From: Coccinella septempunctata
Taxonomy: Eukaryota > Arthropoda > Insecta > Coleoptera > Coccinellidae
Length of the DNA: 64,000 bases
Assembly (NCBI RefSeq): GCF_907165205.1
Contig: NC_058189.1
Span: 58,492,270 to 58,556,269 of the forward strand
Direction: 5' to 3'
The notes beneath the pieces are model-generated. The model was not told the DNA's origin and ran no database searches. It worked only from the letters and a program-made list of their open reading frames with translations. Of this stretch, positions 49,201 to 60,147 are shown piece by piece (position 1 is the stretch's first letter; every line of letters begins with the position of its first letter). A program made the position numbers and the translations under genes.

Positions 49201-52200
49201 TTATATAAGGTTGTCAATTTGTACACTTCTGAGAAATTTTATAATATTATTAACTTCACACTTTTCCACCAAAATGTCTTTCAGAGAACCTGCAATGAAA
49301 TTTTTTGTTCTTTCTTCGTGGTATCTTGGACATTCACAAAATATATGTTTTACAGTTTGTTTCACGTTACACGTGTCACAGAAAGCTTCTTGGGTCCGGG
49401 TTATGAGGTGTTCGTGTGTTAGTCTGGTATGACCGATCCGAAGTCTACTTAGTATCACTTGGTGTCTCCTAATTTTCGGAATGTTTTTATGTGGTTCAAT
49501 GAAGTTTTTTACTTCTGCCAACTTGGTAGTAGATGAGTTCCATTCTGCTTGCCACAGTTTCTTCTGGGTTTCTTTCAGAAGAGGTGTCAGATCTGTTTGT
49601 ATGTTATATGGAACAAGTGTAGCGTCTACGTTGGTTGTGGCAGTTTTAGCTAGATAGTCGGCTCGCTCATTACCTCGGATTCCTGTGTGTGATGGAGTCC
49701 ACAAAAATTTGATTTTCGCTGCGTTGGTATTTGCCCTTTCTAGTTCTTTTTTAATCCTTGTCAAAATTGGATGGTTAGTGTAGAGATCTTGCGTGGCCTG
49801 TAATGAGCTGAGGGAGTCGGTGATTATGACGCATTGTCGAAGGTTTTCATCGTTGCAGAATTTTAGTGCTCTCCATATAGCGTATAGTTCACCAGTGAAT
49901 ACTGTTGCTGTTTGGGGTAATCTGAAAATGCTTTCGTGGTCGTCTGTGGTGAATGCAGCTCCAACTCCTTGTTCTGTCTTAGATGCATCTGTATATATAT
50001 GTTTGTAATCTTGGTATGTTTGCAAGTGGTCATTGAAAATTCTTCTAATAGTATCATGGTTAATTTCTGTTTTTTTGATGTAGGTGAGCTTACAGTCACA
50101 TTCAGGGAGAGGGACTATCCAGGGTGGTGCATCGTGAGGATTCGATGTCTTGATCATAGTTGGGATGGAGGTGTTGTATTTTGATAGGTATTTGTTCAGT
50201 CTTTCATAAAATGGTGGATCAGTTCTGGGATTTCCAAGGTATGTAGTTTTGAAACGATTAGCTATTACGTTATGGAGAACTGGATTTGATGGATTCGATG
50301 AAACTGACATAGCATATTTGATGGTGAGGAACTGTCTTCGTGATGCTAAGGATGGTTCTCCAGCTTCACATTGGATACTGCTGACTGGACTAGTACGGTA
50401 TGCTCCCAAAGAGATTCTGAGTGCATGGTTTTGTATTGTTTCCAAATCTTTCGTTACAGTCTTCTTCGCTGAGTCGTAAACGATGGCACCGTAATCGAGT
50501 TTTGACCTTATGAGTGCTTTGTATATTCTTATAAGCATGGTAAAGTCTGCTCCCCAGTCTTTACCTGCTATGGACTTCATAAGATTCAATCCGTTTTGAC
50601 AGGACTTTTTCAAGTGTGAAACATGGAGTTTCCAGTTCAGTTTTTCATCGAATATCATACCGAGGAATTTAATGCTCTTGACATATTCTATAGGATTTCC
50701 ATGTAACGTGAGTGAGGGAGGATTATCTAGAGGTTTCCGGGCGAAGAACACACATTTGGTTTTTGAAGAGGAAAATTGCAGTCCTGATTCGAGTGACCAT
50801 TTTTCCAAGCCTTTGAGGATATCTTGTAGGTATCTTCGTGTTGTGTGTTGGTTTTTTCCTCTGGAAATTATAACCAAGTCATCTGCGAATAGTCTTGCTT
50901 TCACAGGTGGTTTGCAATCTAGTAGAATGCTATTAATTATGAGTAGGAATAGGGTAACGCTTATAGGGGATCCTTGTGGGATGCCGTTTTCTTGGATTTT
51001 TGATCTCGATTGGTACCCATCTAATTTTACATGAAATGTTCGTTCTTTAAGGAAGTTTGCAATGTATCTGAGTATGTTGCCTTTGATGTTGTAGTTTTCC
51101 AATGTCTTGAGTATTTTATGTCGCCAGACGGTGTCATAGGCTCTAGTTATATCAAAAAATATGGCTATACAGTGTTGTTTGTTGGCGAAGGCCTCGTGAA
51201 CTTCTGATTCGAGGTCGATCAAATTATCCAGTGTTGATCGATTCTTACGAAACCCACTTTGCTCGGGAATTATGAGGTTTTTATGTTCCAACGTCCACAT
51301 AAGTCTTCTATTAATAATCTTCTCCATTAATTTGCTCATGGTGCATGATAGAGAGATTGGTCTGTAAGATTCAGGAAGGATTTTTGATTTTCCGATTTTG
51401 TGTATTGGAATGACTTCACATTTCCGCCAGGCTTCGGGAAAGACATTGGTTGTCCAGATGGTGTTGTATATTCTGACCAACATTTCTTTGGCATTTTCTG
51501 GAAGGTTTTTAAGGAATAAGACAGGTATGTCATCTGGTCCTGCACAAGAATTTTTTGTACCGCTCAGAGAATCATTGAGTTCTTGCATAGTGATTTGGGC
51601 ATTGATTGGAGATTCTTGGTCGGTATCAAATTCCACTGGGTTGTTTTCTTCTTTTCTCTTGATATTTATAAATTCTTTTGGGTAGTTACTACTTTGAGAG
51701 TGTCGTTGGTAATTGAATGCTAGTGCTTCGGCCATGTCAGCAGTTCGAGATATAGTTTTGTTTTTATAGATCAAATTAGATATTCTTTTGTTGCCTTTTA
51801 TTCCTGAGATTTTTTTGATACTATTCCATACAGCGCTTATTGGAGTTGAACTGTTGATGTTAGATGCGAACTCGGTCCAGGATTCCCTACGGCTTTTTTT
51901 CATGATGAATCTAGCTCTAGCTCTGAGTCGTTTGTATTCAATGCAATCCTCCTCGGTTTTAGATCTTTTGAATTTGTTGAAAGCACTTTTGGATTCTTTG
52001 ATAGCCTTATCACATTCTGGTGTCCACCATGGCACCGGATGATGTCCGCTTACCATCTGTTTCTTTTGGACGTGGAGGTTGGCGGACTCTAATATTATGT
52101 TGGTGAATTTGTCGACAAGTTCATCGATGTTTTCAGAATCTGGTGTATTCCCAAAGAGTTCGTCCGTTTTCTCTTCAATGTGTGATGTGAATTTAGACCA

Positions 52201-52938
52201 GTTCGCCGATTTTAGGCGCCATTTCATAACTGGGGTAGTATTTGTTTCAGTTTCGTTGTTCGTGATAACTATTGGGAAATGGTCACTACCATACAGGAAG
52301 GGAAGTACTTCCCAGTCGAATGTGATTGACAGTGCAGGGTCGCAAAGTGAGAGGTCGATTGCTGATGATTCTCCCGTATGGGCATCGAAACGTGTTTCTT
52401 GTCCATTGTTCATTATGTTAAGGTTAAGATCCGTGATTAATGTTTCAATGTTACGTCCCATCGAGGAAAGCTTTTTTGAACCCCATATTGGGTTGTGGGC
52501 ATTGAAATCTCCAAGGATAATCTTAGGGGACGGTATTTGATCAATTAAGTTGGTGATCTCCTCGATGCTGGGTTGTTCGTTAGGAGGTATGTAGAGATTG
52601 CATATATGTAGTTCTGTTGGCCCGTGTATGGTGACTGCTATTGCTTCTAGATTAGTATTTATTGGGATTTGTTGTGCCTCTAACTTGTTAGATATATACG
52701 TGGCTACACCACCCCAAGCATGTTGTAAATTTCTTCGGTTTTTAAAGAAGCCTGTGAAGTTCCGGAGTCTGTGGGTATTGCTATCCCTGAAATGAGTTTC
52801 CTGAAGACAAATTATGGACGGGGTGAAGTCTGAAATAAGGAGTTTTAGCATTTCTAAATGGGTAAAGTACCCATTGATATTCCATTGTAGGAGAGATTTG
52901 AGCGTGCTAGTTTTAGTGGGTTTCTTGTGAAGAGTCAC
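49201..52938 (-). CDS. Non-LTR retrotransposon ORF2: endonuclease, reverse transcriptase, RNase H (1245 aa)
   Basis: Residues 15-225 are an APE-type endonuclease (QETHF with E47, GDFNAHN at 143-149, SDH at 218-220) that nicks target DNA. Residues ~470-770 are the reverse transcriptase, with YRPISLS, FFDITRAYD (594-602), GIPQGSP (652-658) and the catalytic FADD (684-687). RNase H follows: IYTDAS (D984), GELYA (E1017), ITDS (D1041) and PSHTG with ERAD (D1094), the full DEDD set. A C-terminal CxxC...H...C knuckle lies near 1188-1201. No stop or frameshift is present. The ATG at 52938 overlaps the end of ORF1 by 26 nt in the +1 frame, so translation probably needs reinitiation or termination-coupled restart. 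Confidence 0.96.
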   Translation of the reverse strand: MTLHKKPTKTSTLKSLLQWNINGYFTHLEMLKLLISDFTPSIICLQETHFRDSNTHRLRNFTGFFKNRRNLQHAWGGVATYISNKLEAQQIPINTNLEAIAVTIHGPTELHICNLYIPPNEQPSIEEITNLIDQIPSPKIILGDFNAHNPIWGSKKLSSMGRNIETLITDLNLNIMNNGQETRFDAHTGESSAIDLSLCDPALSITFDWEVLPFLYGSDHFPIVITNNETETNTTPVMKWRLKSANWSKFTSHIEEKTDELFGNTPDSENIDELVDKFTNIILESANLHVQKKQMVSGHHPVPWWTPECDKAIKESKSAFNKFKRSKTEEDCIEYKRLRARARFIMKKSRRESWTEFASNINSSTPISAVWNSIKKISGIKGNKRISNLIYKNKTISRTADMAEALAFNYQRHSQSSNYPKEFINIKRKEENNPVEFDTDQESPINAQITMQELNDSLSGTKNSCAGPDDIPVLFLKNLPENAKEMLVRIYNTIWTTNVFPEAWRKCEVIPIHKIGKSKILPESYRPISLSCTMSKLMEKIINRRLMWTLEHKNLIIPEQSGFRKNRSTLDNLIDLESEVHEAFANKQHCIAIFFDITRAYDTVWRHKILKTLENYNIKGNILRYIANFLKERTFHVKLDGYQSRSKIQENGIPQGSPISVTLFLLIINSILLDCKPPVKARLFADDLVIISRGKNQHTTRRYLQDILKGLEKWSLESGLQFSSSKTKCVFFARKPLDNPPSLTLHGNPIEYVKSIKFLGMIFDEKLNWKLHVSHLKKSCQNGLNLMKSIAGKDWGADFTMLIRIYKALIRSKLDYGAIVYDSAKKTVTKDLETIQNHALRISLGAYRTSPVSSIQCEAGEPSLASRRQFLTIKYAMSVSSNPSNPVLHNVIANRFKTTYLGNPRTDPPFYERLNKYLSKYNTSIPTMIKTSNPHDAPPWIVPLPECDCKLTYIKKTEINHDTIRRIFNDHLQTYQDYKHIYTDASKTEQGVGAAFTTDDHESIFRLPQTATVFTGELYAIWRALKFCNDENLRQCVIITDSLSSLQATQDLYTNHPILTRIKKELERANTNAAKIKFLWTPSHTGIRGNERADYLAKTATTNVDATLVPYNIQTDLTPLLKETQKKLWQAEWNSSTTKLAEVKNFIEPHKNIPKIRRHQVILSRLRIGHTRLTHEHLITRTQEAFCDTCNVKQTVKHIFCECPRYHEERTKNFIAGSLKDILVEKCEVNNIIKFLRSVQIDNLI

Positions 52939-54169
52939 TGTCAGATGTTTTTTCCAGATCCAATTGTTTTTTTATTTTATTTTGTAGTTTTGTGCATCTT
53001 GTTTTCATCTTTCTATCCGTGAAGCGAGGATAGATTTTGTTCAGTGTGTATAATAAACCATGTATGTCAGATGTATAAATTTTGGCAACGCTCAAAGGGT
53101 CTGGTGATCCATATACATTTTCGAAAAAATCGGAGATTTGTTGGTAGCTCAAGGGAAAACTGGATGCTTCTTGGTCGAACACTATTTTGGCTGGTCGCAT
53201 CAGTTCTTCTATAGGTGTTGAGTGTTCGGGTGGTTGAGATGTTTTCGGTTTTTTGGTTGTTTTTTGTGCAAAGTTTGGTTTTGTGTTAGCTTCGTTATCA
53301 TCAGTCTGAATAGGAGGGGTGATTATATCGGATAATGGTCGTTTTGATGAAGTCTGTGGCTGCGGAGTATCTTTGATGGGGCTCACTGGTTTCGGTAGTT
53401 CTTTTGTTGGACGTGAAGGAGGTATATTTGTGGAGATAGTCGTGGTGGAATCATTCTGATTGATTGGTGTGTTGTTGGGGGATTCTGTTGCAGGGCAGTT
53501 GGCTGCAAGATGTCCTGTTTGTTTACAACGGAAGCAGGTATGATCAATTGACAGGAAAATACGGTATGATGTTTGGTCATGCGACACTACTATTGATTCG
53601 GGTATCTCAATTTGTTCTAGGGGAGCAATATAGGCTTGTCTACGAAAACTTAAAATATGCTTGAACTCAGGGTTGGGTGTACCGATCCTTAGGAAAGTTA
53701 TTTGTGAAACCAGTTTAATTCCCAATTTCTGTAGTTCTGTTTCGATTATGTTGTGTGGGATAGAGGGACAAACATTAGATATCAGTAGTCTCTCGTTGGG
53801 TGTGATCAGCCTTCGCGCTTGTAGTGATTGTTGACCGATTTGTATTGTTCCTTGGTTTGTATCCATAAAGTTGTCGACAATTTCTTCCTTTGATAAGTAG
53901 ATACAAATTCTGTTGTTCGATATCCTAGATGAGAATATGATATTACTTGGTTTTATTTTGTTGCCTAAGGCAATAAGGTAATCTTCTAGCTTAAGGTTTT
54001 CGAGTGCGGGGAAAATTATTGCTTGTTTCTTTGAAGGAAAAATTGTTGTAGGTTGGTTAAGTACTGATGAGTAGGATCTAGTAGTTTGTGAAGTTTGGGA
54101 AACCCTGTAGTCAGAGTTTTCCGTCGAATTATTTTCTGAATCCATTGGGATTGCATTTATTTCCTCCAT
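52913..54169 (-). CDS. Non-LTR retrotransposon ORF1: gag-like nucleic-acid-binding protein (418 aa)
   Basis: The chain has a Ser/Thr-rich start, a basic folded middle (~50-205) of the RRM-like type common in Jockey/I gag proteins, and one CCHC zinc knuckle CFRCKQTGHLAANC (C212, C215, H220, C225). A Pro/Thr/Lys-rich linker (~230-330) and a C-terminal segment with a basic/helical end follow. It is expected to bind the element RNA and form the ribonucleoprotein. It is intact from the ATG at 54169 and its end overlaps ORF2. Confidence 0.92.
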   Translation of the reverse strand: MEEINAIPMDSENNSTENSDYRVSQTSQTTRSYSSVLNQPTTIFPSKKQAIIFPALENLKLEDYLIALGNKIKPSNIIFSSRISNNRICIYLSKEEIVDNFMDTNQGTIQIGQQSLQARRLITPNERLLISNVCPSIPHNIIETELQKLGIKLVSQITFLRIGTPNPEFKHILSFRRQAYIAPLEQIEIPESIVVSHDQTSYRIFLSIDHTCFRCKQTGHLAANCPATESPNNTPINQNDSTTTISTNIPPSRPTKELPKPVSPIKDTPQPQTSSKRPLSDIITPPIQTDDNEANTKPNFAQKTTKKPKTSQPPEHSTPIEELMRPAKIVFDQEASSFPLSYQQISDFFENVYGSPDPLSVAKIYTSDIHGLLYTLNKIYPRFTDRKMKTRCTKLQNKIKKQLDLEKTSDSDSSQETH

Positions 54170-54490
54170 ATTAAACGTCGTATCGTATCATACGGTTCTG
54201 TCGGAGAGTAGCATCTGGGCACCTGTTGCACTGATAAGGCGCACCAGGTTACTGATAAGGTGTTTCCGAATTTTGTTCTTCGTTGTTATTGTTTATTTAT
54301 TCGCTCGCAATGATGGAAATTATCAGAACAAATACACTTACAGTTAAAGCGGTCAATCGAAGTGAGTTTAGGTAATGGCTTTCACTTTTGTGTTTATTTC
54401 ACTACACTTTATCACAGTAGAAATCAAGTATTTTAGACAGACTGGTGCAGATACGTCTTTATCAGTCGGTCAACCATACGGGAATATAAA

Positions 54491-54501
54491 AAAGTAATTC
54501 T
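54491..54501. repeat. Target-site duplication, upstream copy
   Basis: AAAGTAATTCT, identical to 49097-49107. It marks the exact 5' end of the retrotransposon and thus a full-length insertion. Confidence 0.85.
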
Positions 54502-54658
54502 GTTTTCCCAGGAGAGGCACAAACCATTATAAGAACTTAAAATGGCTATATATTTTTATCAGGGCCGAATCGGAAAAAATTATTTAGGAAGAAAGTGTTT
54601 CTTTTGACCTCAAGAATCTACTGTTGAAATATTTGTACGAGTCAAAGACTCACCCTGT

Positions 54659-56116
54659 ACAGCAAACCAGCATTCAAGACCAACAATAAGAAACATCAAA
54701 TTCAACATACACAGCATAATATCAGAACTTTCGAATTTCAATGTTTGACAAAAATCATACCCAGTTATTACTTCGTTATTTTATTGACTTATGCGGTGAG
54801 TGGTATTTCCGAATAAGTAAGTTACAGGAGATATGCAGACTCGAAATTACTGCATTCGGAATGGAAATATACTCACTCCTTTCACCCCAAGTCCCATGGA
54901 AGTTTTCATATTTCACGAGTAATAAATGTCCGGTGATAATGAAATGATAAACGGTTATTAGATATTTTCTCTATTGCTTTGAATTCGAGTTTTTATAGAA
55001 TTCAAATTAGAATTGTTATGGAATTAACGACATTCTACAATTCTGTATTCTGTCCATTGCAGGCAGTCCTTCCGTGTACAGGATGTTTCGCGCAAACTGT
55101 CCTCTACCATTATCTAGAGAGCTCAATAAGATCTCTCTCACAATTTTCTTTTTAAGAGGTATATTCATCTTTGGAACGTTCATCAAGGATCAATAGCTTT
55201 TCCTTCGAGTGATCTTGAGATTCTGATATGAGCCTTCAGATTTTTCTTGAAATTTTTCGAGTAATTCATAGATTTCCACATTTGAATGGATTTCTTTTTG
55301 AAACAATACGATACTCAGAGGTACCCATAATAATATCAAGTATTCAATAAATATTGGATACCAAAACAAAATAACCTAAATATAAGAAAAGATTAGAAGC
55401 TCAAGGGTATGATGAAGAATTCATCATTTGGAATTTGGAATTTGGAAATTTTTTCACTTTGTAATTCCTTCCTCATTCATTAGTACGATTTCACCTTTAA
55501 TTGGTCGAGTTACATATAAATATCTCCAAACTACCGAACTACCGGAACAAACACATGGTGAAAGAGATATCTTTCCATGCCTTAATTTGCATCTATCAGA
55601 AAATTTTCAAGATCGCTGAGTTCGACGTGATCTACTACTCAAAATCACAACATTTTCGTTCGTTACTGACCGATACCAGTTTTAATGGTACAAAAAACAA
55701 CTTTCTGCGAGATGTAGACCGAATTTCTTCCGAAGGTTCGATTTATCAACAACCCAAAACCCGTTATATAGACACCCGGAAGGAGTTATATAAAATAATT
55801 CAAGTGATCTACATTTTTCACTTTCAGTCATCTGTTGCGGACATATCTTGGCAACAGTTGGTTGGTCCCTAGTGGAATAATATATTCAAGAGATGGAAGA
55901 ATCAAGTACGAAAGATTCGGTATGGAAAAGTTATTCGAAATCTTCATTGGATGAATAAATCAAAATTTCTTCAGAAGGAAAAATCAATACTGGACGACTG
56001 GACTCAATTGACTAGCATTTTCTAATAAATACAAGGTATCCCAATGAGAAGGAGCACTCGATTATGAGAAATATCAGGGGAATCATAATAACATAATTTT
56101 TGATCTTCCTTAATAA
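54659..56116. other. Intergenic; unassigned open frames at 55428-55872
   Basis: Overlapping plus frames 55428-55619 and 55501-55872 have no recognised domains. An ACAGGATGTTTCGCGCAAAC block at about 55079 resembles the outer ends of local MITEs, but no partner was found. Confidence 0.3.
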
Positions 56117-56160
56117 AGTATATTCCTATTCCGGATTGTTTGAACTTTGAACATAAACTA

Positions 56161-57697
56161 CACTGCGCAAAAAAATTAACGCACATTCTGAAAATCTCAA
56201 TTTTAATGAAAGTTAACTCTACATTGACTTTATAACTTATTTTTTATGTTCTCTCGGGAGGTTTTGAACGAAACAAGACACATTAAATGGAAGAAAAATT
56301 CAGGATTTCACCGAATCTTCTGTGAAAGAAGAGAAATGAACAATTTTCAAAATACTGAAATGCTGATAAGTGATTTGATACTTGGTATTTTCACCCCTTG
56401 CGTTAATTACAGCTCGGCAACGACGGTTCATACTCAAAATGAGTGATCTTAAAATTGTAATGATAGTTTTAATGTCTGGAAATATAATGTAAGGAAGGTT
56501 TTTAACGGCATGCAGACAAGAATTGAATTCTGAAATGAGTGATCTTAAAATGTTCTGATCTAATCCTTCCCAGATTTCTCCGAGTTGGATTCCTAAGTCA
56601 TTAAGAGAAGCTGGATGATTTTCTGAACTTCTCAGCCTTCTATTGATGTTGTCCCAAACCTGCTCAATCGGATTGAGATCTGGACTTCTTGCTGGCCATT
56701 CCAGTCGAAAGACTTGGGGTCTGGCATTATCGTCCATAAAAATGAAATTTTCACCAATGTATGGGGCAAATGGCACTATGTGCTCTTCAAGAATGTTCCC
56801 TATATACTTATCAGCATTCATAGCTCCATTATCAACGACCTCTAGGTCTGTGCGAGCAGTCAAAGATATTCCACCCCATACCATAATCGATCCTCCCCCG
56901 AAACCAGTAGTATTCAGGAAATTACACTGAGCATATCTTTCATGTGGACGTCTGTATACAAGGCAAGTTCGATCACAATGGTAGAGGCAGAATCTAGACT
57001 CATCTGTGAAGAGAACTCTTTCCCAATCGGCCTCTTCCCGATGGATATGCTCTCTCGCAAAATACAAACGCGCCCTTTGATGGGCTAGGGTAAGAGCTGG
57101 GCCTCTTGCCGCGACACGAGGCCTTAAATCATTATCTCTGAGGCGATTTCTTATTGTCAGAGTGCTAATTTGCACTTTGAAGGAGGCGAGCGGTTGCAAA
57201 CCGTTGTCTCAACGAAGAAACTCTCAAGTAACGTTCTTGAATGGCAGTTGTTACCCGTGGTCTACCCTGTCCTGGTCTTCGGACATTCATACCTGTTTCC
57301 CTGAATCGCTGTAACATTCTGGACACACTTGTATGGGAAACTCCAAACCTTTCTGCAATTCTTGTGTATATCCACCCTTCTTCTCGCAAAACTACCGCTT
57401 GGGCACATTCCTCTTGGTCAAATTGCGTGTTTCGCGTTGCATAGCGAAGGAGTGTAGAAAATCAAAAGAAAGAAAAGAAAGAACAACTGATTTTAGAATG
57501 GATCCAATACATTCAAAATCTGATAATATCATCTTTTTCATTCCTGCTGGGAAAAAACATCTGTATTGAAGAAAACCGTTGAAAGTGGATAACATATGCA
57601 TGCATAATTCTGATAAAAATAATTATCATTGAGAACACCTTCAGTTGTAGAATAAATTTGAGATTTCCATAATGTGCGTTAATTTTTTTGCGCAGTG
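56161..57697 (-). mobile_element. Tc1-type DNA transposon, 1.54 kb, inactive
   Basis: Both ends carry the same terminal repeat: CACTGCGCAAAAAAATTAAC then GCACATT on the left, and its exact reverse complement on the right. A TA flanks each side. One transposase gene runs on the minus strand and is broken. Confidence 0.92.
56300..57442 (-). pseudogene. Tc1-family transposase, frameshifted and partly deleted
   Basis: The original start is probably the ATG at 57442 (MQRETRNLT). A one-base shift near 57420 separates it from the helix-turn-helix part, REEGWIYTRIAERFGVSHTS, with the GRPR AT-hook-like GQGRPR. A second shift near 57180 separates that from the catalytic part. There VLFTDESRF gives the first Asp, FIFMDDNARP the second, and SPDLNPIEQVWD the Glu. 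Between the second and third residues about a dozen codons (after NARP) are missing, so the catalytic core is damaged. The end CRAVINARG is typical of the family. Confidence 0.92.
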
Positions 57698-57872
57698 TAG
57701 TTTTATTATTATTCATATTTTTATGAGTTCCACCCATTCCTATGCCGGCACTGTTGTGAGAACAGCCCTAATGAGGGCACAATAGACCTTAAGGTTGCAG
57801 TGGAATGTAACCTCTATATCAAACTATCGACTAAGTATATTCCATTTTCCGGATTGTTTGAACATAAACTAT

Positions 57873-58860
57873 ATCACCGGAATCTTGTCGGAATGGGCTA
57901 TCAATTTGGAATGCTGTGAAGAAGAGATTAGCCAATCTTGCGCGACGGATATAGCTCTTGCTCTTCCACCCCACATGTAGCTCTTATACTACGCTTTACT
58001 AACTACACCTTGAGTAGCAACTTCTTATTGAGATTAACCTTCGTTTAGCCAACTCACTAATTGTTCAAGTTTAAATAAGACCCCTTAACACATGTTGGCA
58101 ATCCACAATTGATATCACCAGATGATTTGCGATAGCCCAAATGAATTTCTCGTATTTTTTTTTAAATCTATGCTTTAAGTGTCAGGAAGACCATATTTCT
58201 TGTGTGTTTGTGTATGTGCAAAAATTTATCTCTCCAATATACACTTCAATTTTTGAACAGTGTATATTCTCCTCGAAAATTAAATTATTGAAATTGTAGG
58301 TACGTTTAAGCGGAGCGGAAATAAAAAGTGAAACTGAGCTAGTTTGAAGATATTTCCCTTATATAAGATGATGAATTATATCCTAAAGGTTGATAACTAG
58401 CAGCGAGATAACTGTAGACACACATTTATTGAATGTCGTGACTACAAAAAACGATGAATATAATTTATAGTTCCGATATTATATCTTATTAGAGTAAAAT
58501 TTCTTTACACGTGTAAGGAATGAAATTAGTGGAAATTACTAAGTTATTTGTACTAATGAGTGCGAAAAACATGAGACTCAAACATTTAGATAGAATAGAA
58601 TTAAATAAGACGTATGGCATGAAGGAAGTGTCTGTAATTGAATTCTTCTAGCCAGCTGAATATCCCCAGAATAAAAAAATATTCTCAATGAGTACATTTT
58701 CCTTCCTACACAACATCAACCCCACTTAAATCAATTACTCACAAGAAAATTATGTATTATTACAACAGTTGCAGTCTCTTCATCTCTGTTCCAAATGATA
58801 TAATACTCATTCTTCATATCAAATAAATTCTAAATAAATTCTGATGAACTACATTACTCA
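57873..58860. other. Non-coding, nothing recognised
   Basis: AT-rich sequence without repeats or open frames of note. Confidence 0.4.
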
Positions 58861-59190
58861 ACCTTTGCAGCCCTAGCTTTGGTTTTTTCGGCTGCTGAAT
58901 ATTGTTGCCCCGTTTGGGTAAATAGTGCTCATGTTCAAAAAATTGATGCACAGCTGAAACTTTTCATGAGAACTATAAATGGAACAATTAGATCTTGACC
59001 TATTCAATGGTTACCAATTCTCTCAAACTTTGTATCGCCTCATATTCGCAGACAGAGTGCAGTTATGAATTCTTCTTTTCTTAATTCGAATGTAAGGGAC
59101 AAGGACATTTGGCAGTCTGAATGGAATGTGTGCACAATTTTCAACCAAGAATTCGTTAGTGATCCCTCGAATAGCAAGAACAAGATATCT
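58861..59190 (+). pseudogene. Reverse transcriptase fragment of a decayed non-LTR element
   Basis: In the frame starting at 58861 the sequence reads ALVFSAAEYCCPVW, then NSAHVQKIDAQLKLFMR, then IRS-stop-PIQWLPILSN, then PHIRR. This is the familiar region after the reverse transcriptase palm of insect non-LTR elements (SAAEYCAPVW...). The in-frame TGA at 58999 and the absence of the catalytic FADD/YADD part show a dead fragment. It is unrelated to the intact element at 49108-54490, whose equivalent region reads LDYGAIVYDSA. Confidence 0.75.
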
Positions 59191-60138
59191 GCCAAATTCA
59201 CAATATGCAATGCAATATTCACAAACCCAAATTTGGAAAATGATGTGATGTGGATGTATACCTATCTATTAATTGAAATTTTGTTCATGTAAAGAAGATA
59301 CTTTCACCTCCAGAAGATAACTCTCAACTAGTTGATTCGATTATGTTGGCCACTGTGAAGGTAATAAACGCATAATATAATAAGATGGAACTTTACTGCC
59401 ACGTATAAACCTAATCACCATTAAATTCGTAGGCAGTTATTCATTATTGCCATAATAATTTCTAGATATGGCTATTTGCTGATGAGTACTGCATCTAATT
59501 TTATGAATTCATTTATGTATTAATTTCATGGTTTTAATCTGTTGAGGTTCCAGCTTTATAAATTTTTCCTTTGATAAAAATAAGTTACATTAACAATAGT
59601 ATGAAAAGGTTAATGAGGGGCATTTATAATAAACGCGTCCAATCATCTGACGAATGAATTTACACATCATCAAGATATTCCACTACCGGATGCTAGATCA
59701 TTCGTAAGGAAATTGACATAATCAAAGACCTTTCTCCTTGAAGTGGGTGTTCAACAGACACCGCATAGAGCATGTAGGTAACTGAACATGTAACGTAACG
59801 AGATTAGAGAAAATTCCTCTTCTCTATTGTATATCAGGACAGATTTCTATGTAGCTACTGAAGCACGAGTAGATTGAGATGAGATGTCTGGTTGGTATTC
59901 CTGAGGCAAGCGAGTCGGACCAACCGGACAAAGTAGACTTTGCTTCGAGAAATTATGTGGATTCGTATACAGGGTGTCGATGAATAGTTGCGAGGTGATT
60001 CCTTGTCAGAAAATAATGTGAATTCATCAGCCCCCAATTCGATACAGTTCCCCAAACATCGCACCTGAAGAACTATCTCTATTTTTTTTCATAAACACCA
60101 GGAAACTGACAAAAAAAAGTAAATATTTGAAACCTTAA
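59191..60138. other. Non-coding; no gene recognised
   Basis: Contains ACAGGGTGTCGATGAATAGT at 59970, a MITE-like end without an identified partner. Confidence 0.35.
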
Positions 60139-60147
60139 TGGAAGAAG

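Larger units (their letters stand above)
49108..54490 (-). mobile_element. Complete non-LTR retrotransposon, I/Jockey-like, ~5.4 kb
   Basis: On the minus strand: 5' UTR of about 320 bp (54490-54170), gag-like ORF1, overlapping ORF2 (endonuclease, reverse transcriptase, RNase H), 3' UTR of about 60 bp, and a poly(A) tail of about 31 (T run 49107-49138 on plus). It is flanked by the 11-bp duplication AAAGTAATTCT. Both ORFs are open from end to end, so the copy is young and may be competent. RNase H after the reverse transcriptase favours the I group rather than Jockey proper. Confidence 0.93.
48571..54658. mobile_element. ~694-bp ACAGGGTGAG repeat interrupted by a non-LTR retrotransposon
   Basis: The left part (48571-49107) begins ACAGGGTGAGTCTTCGGCTC; the right part (54502-54658) ends AGTCAAAGACTCACCCTGT. 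Removing 49108-54490 and one target duplication leaves 694 bp, within a few bases of the copy at 47136-47826. The left and right parts align with consecutive segments of that copy, which proves nesting. Confidence 0.88.
56117..57872. repeat. Direct repeat (~40 bp) on both sides of the Tc1 element
   Basis: AAGTATATTCC, then TTCCGGATTGTTTGAAC and ACATAAACTA, occur at 56117-56160 and again at about 57834-57872. The Tc1 element inserted at the TA that ends the left copy. The repeat is too long to be a Tc1 target duplication, so it is older local duplication. Confidence 0.75.

Noticed and set aside
50672..52540. Plus-strand open frames of 80-150 codons
   Set aside because: They are antisense shadows of the retrotransposon ORF2.
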